From contig NC_061123.1 of assembly GCF_905220365.1 (NCBI RefSeq), forward strand, positions 2,294,001 through 2,358,000: a stretch of DNA of 64,000 nucleotides, in the 5' to 3' direction. This DNA comes from Vanessa cardui. Its lineage: Eukaryota; Arthropoda; Insecta; Lepidoptera; Nymphalidae. A model generated the notes under the pieces. It made no database searches and had not been told where the DNA came from. It saw nothing but the letters and a program-made list of their open reading frames with translations. The position numbers and the translations under genes are program-made. Below are positions 23,365-33,202 of the stretch, piece by piece; position 1 is the stretch's first letter; every line of letters begins with the position of its first letter.

Positions 23365-23880
23365 GTTAAAGAATTCACGCAGGGAATTCGTCGGATGCCC
23401 TCATCCGCATCATCACCACAGAGTAAACTGAAAAAAAAGAGAAAAAAAACCACAACATCTACGAACATCGACATGGAATTAATAATTCCACAACATCAAC
23501 CAACTGAAACAAGTATAAATTCGAACTTCGCTAACGGACTGCGTAACAAAGTGAATTCAACTTAGCCTAAGCACAAGAATAAAAATAAGAACTGAAAACA
23601 ACAATCATGTTTGCAGTCTTAAGCAAAACACCAATGATGTCACTTTGATACTGTGAACAAGTTTATACATGTAAACAGTGCAAAAGCAAAACTTACACTA
23701 CAGACAAATAAAACCTAAATTAAAAAAAACAAATTAAAATATGCTAGTCTTCTACACTACAGCAATTTACTTATAAATCTAACAGTTCTACTGATGGTTC
23801 CATAACTCACTGCTAGTGAACCATAATCACTTAATTCAGAATAACCTAATAAAACAAAAAAACTTACTGCACTATATTCA
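23365..23880 (-). other. 3' untranslated part of the gypsy element
   Basis: Between the polypurine tract and the tandem repeats. Very A-rich on the plus strand, with no long open frame. This is where an env gene would sit in errantivirus-like elements, but none is present. Confidence 0.6.
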
Positions 23881-24382
23881 TAGTAACAAAACCTAAAAAC
23901 AATTCAAACCATTCCAAAGAAACCATTCATCAGGGCAAATCTTACACACTAAAATAATCTTTACAGCCCGGATTTATTTTACAGCAACGAAACCTAAAGA
24001 CAATTCAAACCATTCTAAAGAAGCCAATCGTCAGGGCAGATGTTACACTCCGAATAAACTCAGCGGCCCGGACTATTTTACACTAACGAAACCTAAAGAC
24101 AATTCAAACCATTCTAAAGAAGCCAAACGTCAGGGCAGATGTTACACTCCGAATAAACTCTGCGGCCCGGACTAATTTTATACTAACGAAACCTAAAGAC
24201 AATTAAAACCATTCTAAAGAAGCCAAACGTCAGGGCAGATGTTACACACCATACTAAACTCTGCGGCCCGGACTAATTTTATACTAACGAAACCTAAAGA
24301 CAATTAAAACCATTCTAAAGAAGCCAAACGTCAGGGCAGATGTTACACACCATACTAAACTCTGCGGCCCGGACTATTCTTA
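23881..24382 (-). repeat. ~100-bp tandem repeat, five copies, 3' of pol
   Basis: Units begin near 23881, 23982, 24081, 24181 and 24282, with spacings of 99-101 bp. Each carries (on plus) CGAAACCTAAAGACAATT, AACCATTCTAAAGAAGCCAA, CGTCAGGGCAGATGTTACAC and GCGGCCCGGACTA. The unit farthest from pol is the most diverged; the two nearest pol are almost identical, which points to recent stepwise duplication. No frame runs through it. It ends about 40 bp from the pol stop. Confidence 0.93.
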
Positions 24383-24420
24383 TAAATCAACTACTCAAAA
24401 TAATAAAAAAAACGAAACAA

Positions 24421-27400
24421 CTATTCAACTACATCAGCACACTTAAAATCTTTTATATGCCACTTCCCAAGGTATTTTCCTTTATCATCTTCTAGCTCAT
24501 ACACTAAAGGAGATAATTTACGAATAACTTTACATCGTTCATACTTAGGAGCTAGCTTAGCGGAAAAATATTTCGGAGCTGAACTTTGTTTGTATGTTCG
24601 CTTCCAAACAAAATCACCAACCTTAAAACTAATATCCCTACGACGCTTATTATAATATTTAACGTTTTTATCATGAGCTTTCTTCAACTCATTTTTAACA
24701 TTAGCAAAAACATCTTTCAAACTACACAACTTATCAACATAATCGTTACGCGAACCAAACGTCAAACTGTCTAGTTCAGAAAAATCTGAATAAACTTGAC
24801 CATCAACAATAGCTTCACGACCGTGAACTAACATAAATGGAGTAAACGAAGTAACATCGTTCACTGAAGTATTAATCGAAAATTGAATTTTCGGTATATT
24901 GACATCCCATGTACGATGATCAGAACCAACCAAAGAAGAAACAGCAGTCATAACTGTACGGTTATAACGCTCAACAGTATTGTACTGTGGACAATACACA
25001 GGACCTAAATGAATTTGCGGAATATTATATTTATTAAGTAACGATTGTAATTCATTACCTACAAACTGCGAACCATTATCAGCAATTACTGTTTGGGGAA
25101 TACCATGAACCAAGAAAACATGATCTTCAAGCCGTTGTGCAATAACTTTGCCCGAAGCTCGCCTCAAGGGAAAAAGTAAACAATATTTAGTAAAACAACA
25201 GACCACAACAAACAGAAAAGTATTTTGCTGTCGAGACATAGGCAGTGGACCAACTAAATCCATGCTGATACACTGAAAAGGACGACAACAAACCTTAGGG
25301 CTACCAAGCAAACCCGGAGTAGCTTGATTGGAATATTTATAAGCTTTACAAATACTACAACGTGACACATAATCAGATACGTCCTGATACATACCAGGCC
25401 AATAAAAACGAAGTTTAACTTTTTTATAAGTTTTTTCTATGCCAGGATGAGCAGCTAAAGTCGAATCATGGTTAGAACGAATGACATCTTCTCTTAATTC
25501 TTTTGGTACTACCTCCTTCCAATTAAAATCACTACTAAGAGAAGTTTTACCTTTAGTGTAACGATAAAGTTTATTATTATTAATTTGAAAATTTGGACAA
25601 GTCTGAGGACGCTCCTTACAACGAATAAAAATATTATTATACCAAGAATCATTCGTGGAAACAGAAATAACACTAGAAACAGGAACAGAACGTGATAAAG
25701 CATCTGGTACAATATTTTCAGAACCACGACGGTGCTCAATCGAAAAATTATATGGAGATAAACGACATCCCCAACGCTCCAAACGACCAGTAGGATTCTT
25801 CAAATTTAAAAACCATTTTAAACTAGCATGATCCGTAATAATTTTAAAAGGTTTACTGCCTTCCAAATAAGGTCTAAAATGTTCCACAACATAAACGACT
25901 GCCAAAGCTTCACGTTCAGTAGCTGAGTAATTTCGTTCTTGACTATTCAAAGACCGACTACAATATGCAATTGGATGTTCTTCGCCGTCAATATTTTGAG
26001 TTAACATGCCACCTATACCAAATTCAGAAGCATCCGTATGAACGATAAAAGGTTGAGAAAAATTAGGACAAGCTAATACAGGTGCAGTTGTTAAAGCATT
26101 TTTTAACGCATTAAATGACTCTTCAGCTTTAGGTGACCAAGAAAAAGGTAATGCATCCTTACGAGTGGATGTTAAAGCATTAAGTGGACCTGCAATATTG
26201 CTAAAATTTCTTATAAACCGTCTATAATACGAAGCTGTTCCCAGAAATCTCTTAACATCTTTACGACAAGTAGGAGTTGGAAAATCTATAATTGACTTAA
26301 TCTTCTCGGGATCAGTTCTTAAACCTTGTTCGTCAACAACATAACCTAAATACTTTAATTTCTTACGAAAGAAACAACACTTGTTTAAATTTATGGTTAA
26401 ATTACCAGATTTTAAACGATCAAAAACCTTTTTTAAAAGACTGATGTGTTCCTCAAACGTCCGACTAATAACAATAATATCATCTAAATAAATGAAAAGT
26501 TTACCATGAAATTCTGGACCAAACAAACGATCCATTAATCTTTGCTGAGTAGCAGGAGCAGAAGTTAAACCAAAACACATAACTTTAAATTGAAACAATC
26601 CACGATTCGGGACAGTAAAAGCCGTTTTTTCTTTTGAGGCTAAATCTAGAGGAATCTGCCAGAAACTCGATTTTAAATCAATAGACGAAAGATAACGAGA
26701 ATCGCGTAAATTATCTAAAATATATGTTATATAAGGAAGAGGATATGCATCATGCTTAGAAACTGCGTTCAACTTTCTACTGTCTAAACAAAAGCGTAAT
26801 GTTCCATCAGATTTAGGAGCCATTGTAATTGGATTATTCCAAGGACTGTTACTCCTTTCTACCACATCCATAGCTAGCATTTCATCTAATTGACGATTCA
26901 ACTCGGCAAGCTTCTCCTGTGACATCATATAATATCGTTGCTTGATGGGCGCAGCGTCTCCTGTATCAATCTTATGAGTTATAAGATGTGTTCTACCTAA
27001 ACCCTTCTTCTCCGACGAAATATCTTCAAACATTTTATAAACCATATTGGCCTCATGCTTCTGTTCTTCAGACAAGGACTCAAACGGGTGTAAACAATTA
27101 ACTGCAGACACAGCAAAATCCTTTGCAGCACAAAAAGAAACAAGACAGTCCTTCTCCAACAAAGCTAATACATCCGGCGCTATATTAAATACTTTCCAAA
27201 AATTAATTCCAAATATTAAAGAAGATGATACTTCGGGTATCACATAAAATTTAACAATACGTGTCACATTGTTAACGGTGACGGGCAAAAACATATAACC
27301 GGCAACATCTGAATTGGAACCATTTGCCGTAACAATACTCTGCAAATCATCCGAAGGATGTAAAGTACCTAAGCCAGAAAAATAATCAACCGCACTGCCT

Positions 27401-27618
27401 CCTATTATAGAAATTTCAGAACCTGAATCCAACAAACCAGAAACAGATAAGTCATAAATTTTAACTCTAAGATAAGGTCTAACGCTAGAATCATTGTGTA
27501 ATGAATTAAGGACTGCCGACACTTTAGTTCGATAAGAATTGAAAAATAATTTTACTACACTACACCAATCTTTCCAATCCTTTTCATCGAAATTAGGATG
27601 ACAGCCCTTCCTTACAAG
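24421..27618 (-). CDS. pol: Pol polyprotein (protease, RT, RNase H, integrase)
   Basis: Open from a stop at 27631-27633 to the TAA at 24421. In frame with no early stop; made as a -1 fusion from gag. Numbered from an in-frame GTG at 27522 (1,033 codons): protease LLDSGSEISII with catalytic D32; RT motifs around 243-348 with D282 and the YLDD box (345-348); RNase H HTDASE (D497), ATEREAL (E538) and TDHASLKWF (D564); integrase zinc finger H685, H692, C722, C725; integrase core D755, D815, E851, the last two 35 residues apart as in DD35E enzymes. The C-terminal region keeps a GPY/F-like segment (LAPKYERCKVIRKL) in which the GP(Y/F) residues are replaced. All catalytic residues are present. The protein would process the Gag-Pol precursor, copy element RNA in the cytoplasmic particle and integrate the DNA. 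Confidence 0.97.
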   Translation of the reverse strand, partial: LVRKGCHPNFDEKDWKDWCSVVKLFFNSYRTKVSAVLNSLHNDSSVRPYLRVKIYDLSVSGLLDSGSEISIIGGSAVDYFSGLGTLHPSDDLQSIVTANGSNSDVAGYMFLPVTVNNVTRIVKFYVIPEVSSSLIFGINFWKVFNIAPDVLALLEKDCLVSFCAAKDFAVSAVNCLHPFESLSEEQKHEANMVYKMFEDISSEKKGLGRTHLITHKIDTGDAAPIKQRYYMMSQEKLAELNRQLDEMLAMDVVERSNSPWNNPITMAPKSDGTLRFCLDSRKLNAVSKHDAYPLPYITYILDNLRDSRYLSSIDLKSSFWQIPLDLASKEKTAFTVPNRGLFQFKVMCFGLTSAPATQQRLMDRLFGPEFHGKLFIYLDDIIVISRTFEEHISLLKKVFDRLKSGNLTINLNKCCFFRKKLKYLGYVVDEQGLRTDPEKIKSIIDFPTPTCRKDVKRFLGTASYYRRFIRNFSNIAGPLNALTSTRKDALPFSWSPKAEESFNALKNALTTAPVLACPNFSQPFIVHTDASEFGIGGMLTQNIDGEEHPIAYCSRSLNSQERNYSATEREALAVVYVVEHFRPYLEGSKPFKIITDHASLKWFLNLKNPTGRLERWGCRLSPYNFSIEHRRGSENIVPDALSRSVPVSSVISVSTNDSWYNNIFIRCKERPQTCPNFQINNNKLYRYTKGKTSLSSDFNWKEVVPKELREDVIRSNHDSTLAAHPGIEKTYKKVKLRFYWPGMYQDVSDYVSRCSICKAYKYSNQATPGLLGSPKVCCRPFQCISMDLVGPLPMSRQQNTFLFVVVCCFTKYCLLFPLRRASGKVIAQRLEDHVFLVHGIPQTVIADNGSQFVGNELQSLLNKYNIPQIHLGPVYCPQYNTVERYNRTVMTAVSSLVGSDHRTWDVNIPKIQFSINTSVNDVTSFTPFMLVHGREAIVDGQVYSDFSELDSLTFGSRNDYVDKLCSLKDVFANVKNELKKAHDKNVKYYNKRRRDISFKVGDFVWKRTYKQSSAPKYFSAKLAPKYERCKVIRKLSPLVYELEDDKGKYLGKWHIKDFKCADVVE

Positions 27619-28892
27619 TTTTTTAAATTGTTAGAATTACATTTGGGACAGGTCTTAATCGTCTTCCCCTTTTCTCCGCAACGAAAACAAACAACCTTAG
27701 GTGGAGATTTACAATTAGACAAAGCATGTCCCTCCGTACGACATCTAACACAAAACTGTTTAGCCACTGGAGTAGCAGCACATGATTTAGATTTTGAGCA
27801 ACCCTTGTAAGCTAGATCAGGAGCTACCATTTTGTCAGACATACGCGGCGGTTCAACAAAAGCATCTGCACAGTTTTTCGCATGTTCTAAATGACGGCAG
27901 TACTTCTTCAAATCAGCCCAACTATTAATCTCAGTAAAGTATAACTGACCGGTATAAAAAGGTCTGATGTTGTTTTTGACAATTTCTAATTTTTCTACTT
28001 CAGTGAGCGGCTTTCTTAATCGTGAAAAATAATTTTGCATTATACTAAGGTATACAACAATCCCCTCATCAATTCCCTGAGTCCTAGAACGAATCTCATC
28101 CAACACTTTTCTATCAAAATCAGGTGGTAAAAAATCCTCCAGTAGCAAGTCTTTCAACTCTGACCACGAAGTAACAGTGCCACAAATTCCTCTAAACCAA
28201 GACAAACCACTATCTTCAAACAAATCAACAGCTGAATTAAAAAGTTGATCAAAAGATATACCACGAGCCTTACATAACTCCTCCACGCGTTGTATAAAAG
28301 CAACAACACACGACTTACCATTAAATTTTAAATTGAGTGAATTAACATTTACGGAACGACTACAAGAAAGATTTACTTGAGGTGTAATCGTATTTTCGGT
28401 ATGACCAGCTACATTTTCAGAATCAAAATATTTCGCCTGATCTTCTTCAGATGGAAAATACTTATTTTCTACTTCTTGACTACTTTTGAAAATGGTGTAT
28501 AATTTGTCAAATTTAAGTGTTATATTTTTTAACATAGAACTACATTCAATTTTTGCCAACTCATCCTTCTCATTAACTGGAGTTAATCTACCTAACCGAT
28601 GATAAATATGATTACCCAAAGCGTTAATTCTATTCAAGGTCTTAAGTTGTAAAGGCGACTTTGAAGTGGTAAGACTAAACAATTCTTTTAATTTTAAAGA
28701 AATGATTTGTAACTCCGAAGAGACATCACCGTTATAATCAATAATTTCGTCAGTTAGAACTTCCTTAGAAAGCTTGCGAATTTGTGAACGCAATTCATCT
28801 ACAGTATCAGCTGGAGTACCACCACGTATTTCAATCTCATAAACTAATTCGTCCTTATGTAATAAATTAAAATTAATGGGGCGATCTTCCAT
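27612..28892 (-). CDS. gag: Gag structural protein with zinc knuckle
   Basis: 426 codons. I start at the ATG at 28892 because it sits in a strong Kozak context (ACCATGG); an in-frame TTG two codons upstream is less likely. The N-terminus (RPINFNLLHKDELVYEIEIR) is of a kind I associate with insect gypsy Gag. The middle should be capsid; it is weakly conserved and I assign it by position. The C-terminus has a CX2CX4HX4C knuckle (C381-C394) followed by a second CX2C...C box (C402, C405, C415) in which the usual His is Lys (K410), with an extra Cys at 418 from CPKC. Gag coats element RNA and forms the particle. The last 19 bases overlap the pol frame, and the TAA lies just after the slippery site. 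Confidence 0.95.
   Translation of the reverse strand: MEDRPINFNLLHKDELVYEIEIRGGTPADTVDELRSQIRKLSKEVLTDEIIDYNGDVSSELQIISLKLKELFSLTTSKSPLQLKTLNRINALGNHIYHRLGRLTPVNEKDELAKIECSSMLKNITLKFDKLYTIFKSSQEVENKYFPSEEDQAKYFDSENVAGHTENTITPQVNLSCSRSVNVNSLNLKFNGKSCVVAFIQRVEELCKARGISFDQLFNSAVDLFEDSGLSWFRGICGTVTSWSELKDLLLEDFLPPDFDRKVLDEIRSRTQGIDEGIVVYLSIMQNYFSRLRKPLTEVEKLEIVKNNIRPFYTGQLYFTEINSWADLKKYCRHLEHAKNCADAFVEPPRMSDKMVAPDLAYKGCSKSKSCAATPVAKQFCVRCRTEGHALSNCKSPPKVVCFRCGEKGKTIKTCPKCNSNNLKNL
27618..27624 (-). promoter_or_regulatory. -1 ribosomal frameshift heptamer A AAA AAC
   Basis: Read in the gag frame as (TT)A AAA AAC TTG TAA: the canonical X XXY YYZ slippery form, placed one codon before the gag stop. 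Pol is in exactly the -1 frame and is open from upstream of this point, so a slip here continues into pol. A AAA AAC is a known efficient -1 site in retroviral elements. I see only a weak stem downstream; a pseudoknot would need folding to judge. Confidence 0.85.
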
Positions 28893-29275
28893 GGTCAAGC
28901 AATATTAAATAAATGCAATGTACAATGCAATAAGCCAAAAGCAAGATTAAATGTAAAATAATAAATGTTTAAATTAAATTATTATGACCAGAAACCGCAA
29001 CACTTATGAACAATGTTCAGTTAGACTTAAAATAAACTAATAAGCTTATCTTAAAATTAACTTAAATTAACATAGATACAAAAATAAATAAATATCTTAT
29101 AACAAATGCAATATTATTCAAAAAAGAATGTAAAGAATAAGAGTGTTATATGCAATGAAGTTATAAAAGCCAACTCAAATAAGTTTAGAAAAAATTCAAA
29201 ATAAATTTCTAAGTTCATGACCAAAATTTTTGGGAGCAAAAAGATCACAAAAATGCCTAAAATACCGTCAAAAGC
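28893..29275 (-). other. Gypsy element leader between PBS and gag
   Basis: About 400 bp, AT-rich, no frame to support. It would hold the packaging signal by position in LTR elements; I cannot point to it. Confidence 0.5.
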
Positions 29276-29293
29276 CTCATACGTTGGGCGCCA
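29276..29293 (-). promoter_or_regulatory. Primer binding site, tRNA-Lys type
   Basis: In element sense, TGGCGCCCAACGTATGAG begins three bases (ATT) after the 5' LTR. The first 13 bases are complementary to the 3' end CGTTGGGCG+CCA that I recall for insect tRNA-Lys(CTT). It is used to prime minus-strand DNA synthesis. Confidence 0.8.
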
Positions 29294-29296
29294 AAT

Positions 29297-30167
29297 TGTC
29301 GCGGGGACAAAAAAAAACTTTTGTTGGTTAAGCAAATTTAATTGAGAAAAAAAAAAAATATTTTATAAAATAATCTGATAAACAAAATGATTTTAATTTA
29401 CATAAAAAATAATCATCAGGGGTGAGGTCGTTGACGGTATCTGGTCATGGACATCAACAATTTAAAGCTAATATTAATGAGTTGGCATCTTTAAATTAAG
29501 AACGGATAAAGCAAGCAGGATAGCTCAAACCCACGAATGGAATGCATCAATAAAAGCCGTGCAAACAAAATAGCGGCAGCAGCAGATGCAGCGGTAGCAG
29601 CACTGGACATGCAGCAATTCCTCCGACGAAGCAGATGCTCGAACTCAGCAACAATTCTCAGCTGAGTCCGTCCAGCAACACCGTAGTACTTCAGAATATA
29701 CTTTATTTAAAATTATATATGTATTTAAATACATATAAAAAAAAAACACTCCCTCAGGAGTGTTTAAATAAATAGATATTCGGCAACGCCTGTCAAATAA
29801 TGCACGTGGCCGGTATTTTATGACGAGGTTTAGTAGCCTAAACCTCTCAAATATATATAATATAATAGCTTGACGACGTAGGTAACCCTCCGTTTACGTA
29901 AGTATATAATTCGTGTATAATGAGTAAAAGGAATATATCGTTTTAAAATACACAAGTGTCGGTATGCGACCGGCGCCTGCACAACGATAGAATGACGACG
30001 CAGAAAACGCAGTGTTGCCGTTCCACGAAATTGACAGATAATAAAGACAACTACGGTTACGGTTCAAAAATCGAAGTTTTGTTTTAAAACCGATAAATGT
30101 TTATAAAAATAAATACTATAATTTATTAGAAATAAAATATTGAAAAATTAAAATTTTTAGGGTTACA
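29297..30167 (-). repeat. 5' LTR (right on plus strand)
   Basis: 871 bp, same length as the left LTR and apparently identical, including the two A-homopolymers near its left end (9 and 12 bases). It would hold the promoter for the element transcript; I cannot place the TATA box with confidence. Confidence 0.97.
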
Positions 30168-30171
30168 GTCT
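30168..30171. repeat. Target site duplication GTCT, right
   Basis: Matches GTCT at 22475-22478. Removing the element and one GTCT leaves a plain AT-rich empty site. Confidence 0.85.
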
Positions 30172-30596
30172 TAAGGCAAAATAATCCGAATTCGCTGAAA
30201 GTTTGCCTATTTTCCTGATATAATCACATTACAGAACCCAAGTTCCTCTTTAACAGCACTTGGTACTTATTACGTTATGTTTGTGAGAATAAACGCGGAA
30301 TGAGGGGTCAGACATCAGAAGAGGGTTCCGTGGAATGAAACAATGGCAGTTAAATAATGTTATATACATTACAATTTAGGGTGCGATTGTATAAAAGGAT
30401 TTTAATATCAAGATTACTGTCTCTTTGTTTTGTCACTATAACCAAATCGTATGTATTCATTATCGTAGTATCGCAAAAAATATCTACTTAAAATGAAAAC
30501 GTGCTCAAATACATGGCAGTTTTTGTTTACAGAAAAGTCTTAAAATTTGTATCAAATATTTCGCGTTATAATTTTATTCGAAACTGTTCATTATTT
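30172..30596. other. No supported feature
   Basis: AT-rich sequence between the gypsy element and a SINE. Confidence 0.4.
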
Positions 30597-30607
30597 AATT
30601 TCCTGTT

Positions 30608-30910
30608 ACAACAACAACAGCCTGTAAATTCCCACTGCTGGCCTAAAGGCCTCCTCTCCCTTTGAGGAGAAGGTTTGGAACATATTCCACCACGCTGTTC
30701 CAATGCGGGTTGGTGGAATACACATGTGGCAGAATTTTTATAAAATTTGTCACATGCAGGATTCCTCACGATGTTTTCCTTCACCGGTGAGCACGAGATG
30801 AATTATAAAGACAAATTAAGCACATGAAGCAGCGGTGCTTGCCTGGGTTTGAACCCGCAATCATCGGTTAAGATGCACGCGTTCTAACCACTGGGCCATC
30901 TTGACTCGAC
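30608..30910 (-). mobile_element. SINE family A, full length with target duplication
   Basis: Complete in reverse orientation: A-box TGGCCCAGTGG, B-box GGGTTCAAACCC, full body and a GTTGTTGTT tail. Flanked by AATTTCCTGTT (30597-30607) and AATTTCTTGTT (30911-30921), one mismatch. The body is close to the 17.0 kb copy, so both are fairly young. Open stretches inside it are shared by all copies and are not genes. Confidence 0.93.
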
Positions 30911-30921
30911 AATTTCTTGTT

Positions 30922-31227
30922 AGTTTCTACTAAAATTTCCATAATATACGAAATGTAAAGCTTTCTGACACTATCTAGTGAGGAAAATTATCTTTAAATT
31001 GAAAGTTGTCGCGTTCACTTAATTCGTTAAGACGAAATTTGAGCAAAGGTGTGAAGCATAAATGCTTGAAATCACTAAATATATACACTGTTTAGTAAAG
31101 TTGTTCCGTTAAACATTTTGTATACAAATAGAAATGTAGGTGCCCTAAAGTTATCAAAATCGAAATATTCTTTGTATATATAGTTTATAAAAGCCCTTTT
31201 GAATTAAATGTATACTTTCCCCGGTTT
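30922..31227. other. No supported feature
   Basis: AT-rich; nothing recognised. Confidence 0.4.
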
Positions 31228-31345
31228 AAAAAGGAGATTCTACAGAGCAAATCGACAAGAAACTCAGTTGTTACTTTTTCCACCATTTAAATGACAGAGT
31301 ATGTTCATAAATTACTATTGAATTTATAAATATTTTATTTTGAGT
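31228..31345 (-). mobile_element. Family F LINE 3' UTR fragment
   Basis: In reverse: AGTAACAACTGAGTTTCTTG and the following block match the 3' UTR of the 4.97 kb copy, with strong divergence. Confidence 0.5.
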
Positions 31346-31435
31346 AATAAACCTTTTTTGATATGAGCTTAAATTTTTTCAAACGGGCAAGTTTAAATAT
31401 CTGCGGTACCTTTGTATAGAAGCGAATACCATATA

Positions 31436-31602
31436 GCAGAATTTCGATGAAATTAGACACATGCAGATTTCCTCACGATGTTTTCCTTCACCGCCGAGCA
31501 CGAGATAAATTATAAAAACAAATTAAGCACATGTATTTAGTGGTGCTTGCCTGGGTTTGAACCCGCAATCATCGGTTAAGATGCACGTGGGCCATCTAAG
31601 CT
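31436..31602 (-). mobile_element. SINE family A, head half only
   Basis: In reverse: head with B-box GGGTTCAAACCC and body to GAAATTCTGC. The A-box region has a small deletion and the 3' half is absent. SINE truncation is usually at the 5' end, so loss of the 3' half points to later deletion or recombination. Confidence 0.75.
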
Positions 31603-32084
31603 CTTTATATATTTAGGATTACGAAGCAAAAATTATTTGAAAAAGAATCATCATCATAACTCATTTCAAAAATTTTAATAATTCATCACATCTAATTAAA
31701 TAACCTTCATATGAAAATTAAATGCCAATCACTAATAAAAAACAAAAATCTCTTTTAAGAAGTTAAAATTGCAACCACTCACAGCTACCGTTCTATAGCA
31801 AGTCAACGAGCCAAATGCCCTTTAATCGGGCGTACGCCGCCTTATATACCCTTTTTTGTAGTAGAAATGAACTCTCCAAACGTATTAACTTCGCGAAGTC
31901 GAAAAGTAGGTGTTAGTTTACCTTTTCTTCTCGAGTATACAATGACTGTCACTGTTACTTTCAAAATACTTATCGAATATGACCCATTATTTGAGTTTGT
32001 AGGGTAACTGGAATGAGTGTAACTTGAGGTTCAAGGACATCGAGTTGGTGGCATAAATCAATCAATCAATCGAAATGTATTTTA
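31603..32084. other. No supported feature
   Basis: AT-rich. A faint trace of family C in reverse may exist near 31990-32050 but is too weak to call. Confidence 0.35.
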
Positions 32085-32235
32085 ATGAAGTAGTAGTTAG
32101 TAGCACTTTTGAATTGTCTTTTCACAACTATATTAAGTGAAGCTACTACCGGTTCGGAAAGTAGTATTCTACCGAGAAGAACCGGCAAGAAACTCAGTAG
32201 TTACTCTTTTTCAACATTTAAAAATAAAGTCATGT
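32085..32235 (-). mobile_element. Family F LINE 3' UTR
   Basis: In reverse: AGTAACTACTGAGTTTCTTG, CCGGTTCTTCTCGGTAGAAT, CCGAACCGGTAGTAGCTTC and CAAAAGTGCTACT. Clear match to the 4.97 kb copy and better preserved than the 31.2 kb one. Confidence 0.7.
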
Positions 32236-32706
32236 TACATAGGTACATATGTAAATAATCGTCCATATTCCTTGTCCAATAAATATGGGCGGGAATAAGC
32301 CGTACGCATAAACCGTAAAAAGAGTTGCAATTATAAATTCGTACTGATTGATGATTTTTATAAATAATATATTGATTTATCAAAGTATGGATAATCTATA
32401 TTGGCCATCTAATAAAATAACGTTACAAGCTCAATGAGCGTAATAATTGGCAAGCGGCCGTTGTGTGATCGCCATATTTAACTTAACGATCGCCATCTTG
32501 TGTATATTACGTTCATTGTAATATAATGTGTCTTTATTATTATTTTTCATGATACTAAAATTATATGACCTTTTTTATTTATAATATGGTTTTATTCATA
32601 AACGAAATGAAATTCAAAAATATGTAAAATTGTAATTTAAATAAATCAATGTAAATTTAGTTACATATAAAAGATTCAGATTGCCATTAATGCAGACGAG
32701 TGTTTT
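32236..32706. other. No supported feature
   Basis: AT-rich; nothing recognised. Confidence 0.4.
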
Positions 32707-32990
32707 AGCTTGGCCCTTGGAGTAGTGGTGCAAAAAGCTTCATCAAAAGTATAACACCTCGCCTCATTGCCTCCACTGGTGACAGGAGGGCTGGTTCGTT
32801 TTGTTGCCCAGAGGATCGGAATTGCGACTCAACGGGGAAATGCTGCTAGCATTCTTGCCACCATTCCACGCGATCAAGATTTATGCAGTAACTAGTTTTA
32901 GTTCATAGGTATTTGTATATATTTAAGCATTTAATGTTATATATTTAAGCAATTAATTCTTATATTAATAAATTTAGTATTTTTGTAAAT
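32707..32990 (+). mobile_element. Family E LINE 3' end
   Basis: Keeps the coding-like block before the 3' UTR (GGATCGGAATTGCGACTCAA, CTGCTAGCATTCTTGCC), with a one-base insertion that breaks the frame before it. The 3' UTR follows to TAATGTTATATA. An inverted partial copy lies 210 bp downstream. Confidence 0.7.
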
Positions 32991-33202
32991 TTAAACATTC
33001 GAACGCTAGTACAGAGTACTTGAAAATATATACGTGAAAATACCTTATATTTATTGATTGATTTGTAAGATTAAGTCTTACAGTCTACTATGAATGATAC
33101 TTTTGTATATTGTTTTTCAGAAGAGTAGTATTCATTATTAGTTAATTTGTTGCTTAAAGAAAAATGCCTGTCCCCTAAATTCAACACATAGATCATCAAC
33201 TA

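Larger units (their letters stand above)
22479..30167 (-). mobile_element. Complete Ty3/gypsy LTR retrotransposon
   Basis: A 7,689-bp element in minus orientation. In element sense the order is: 5' LTR (29297-30167), primer binding site, ~400-bp leader, gag, -1 frameshift site, pol (protease, reverse transcriptase, RNase H, integrase), a tandem-repeat 3' region, polypurine tract, 3' LTR (22479-23349). It is flanked by GTCT on both sides. The LTRs look identical base for base by eye, and neither gag nor pol is broken by a stop, so insertion was recent and the copy may still be active. No envelope frame exists. The clade within Ty3/gypsy was not determined; a phylogeny of the RT domain would decide it. 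Confidence 0.97.

Noticed and set aside
23881..24382. Regular ~100-bp units considered as a CRISPR-like or satellite array
   Set aside because: Whole units repeat without spacers and lie inside a eukaryotic retrotransposon; it is an internal tandem repeat of that element.
23365..24420. Search for an env gene between pol and the 3' LTR
   Set aside because: No long open frame, signal peptide or membrane segment in any minus-strand frame; the space is filled by repeats.
25509..25739. Minus-strand open frame overlapping pol
   Set aside because: Another frame of the pol gene, rich in Val/Leu/Ile by chance.
29114..29335. Minus-strand open frame at the leader and LTR junction
   Set aside because: It crosses the PBS and LTR edge; no leader protein is known or visible.
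31985..32060. Possible reverse family C fragment
   Set aside because: Only scattered short matches; below what I would call.
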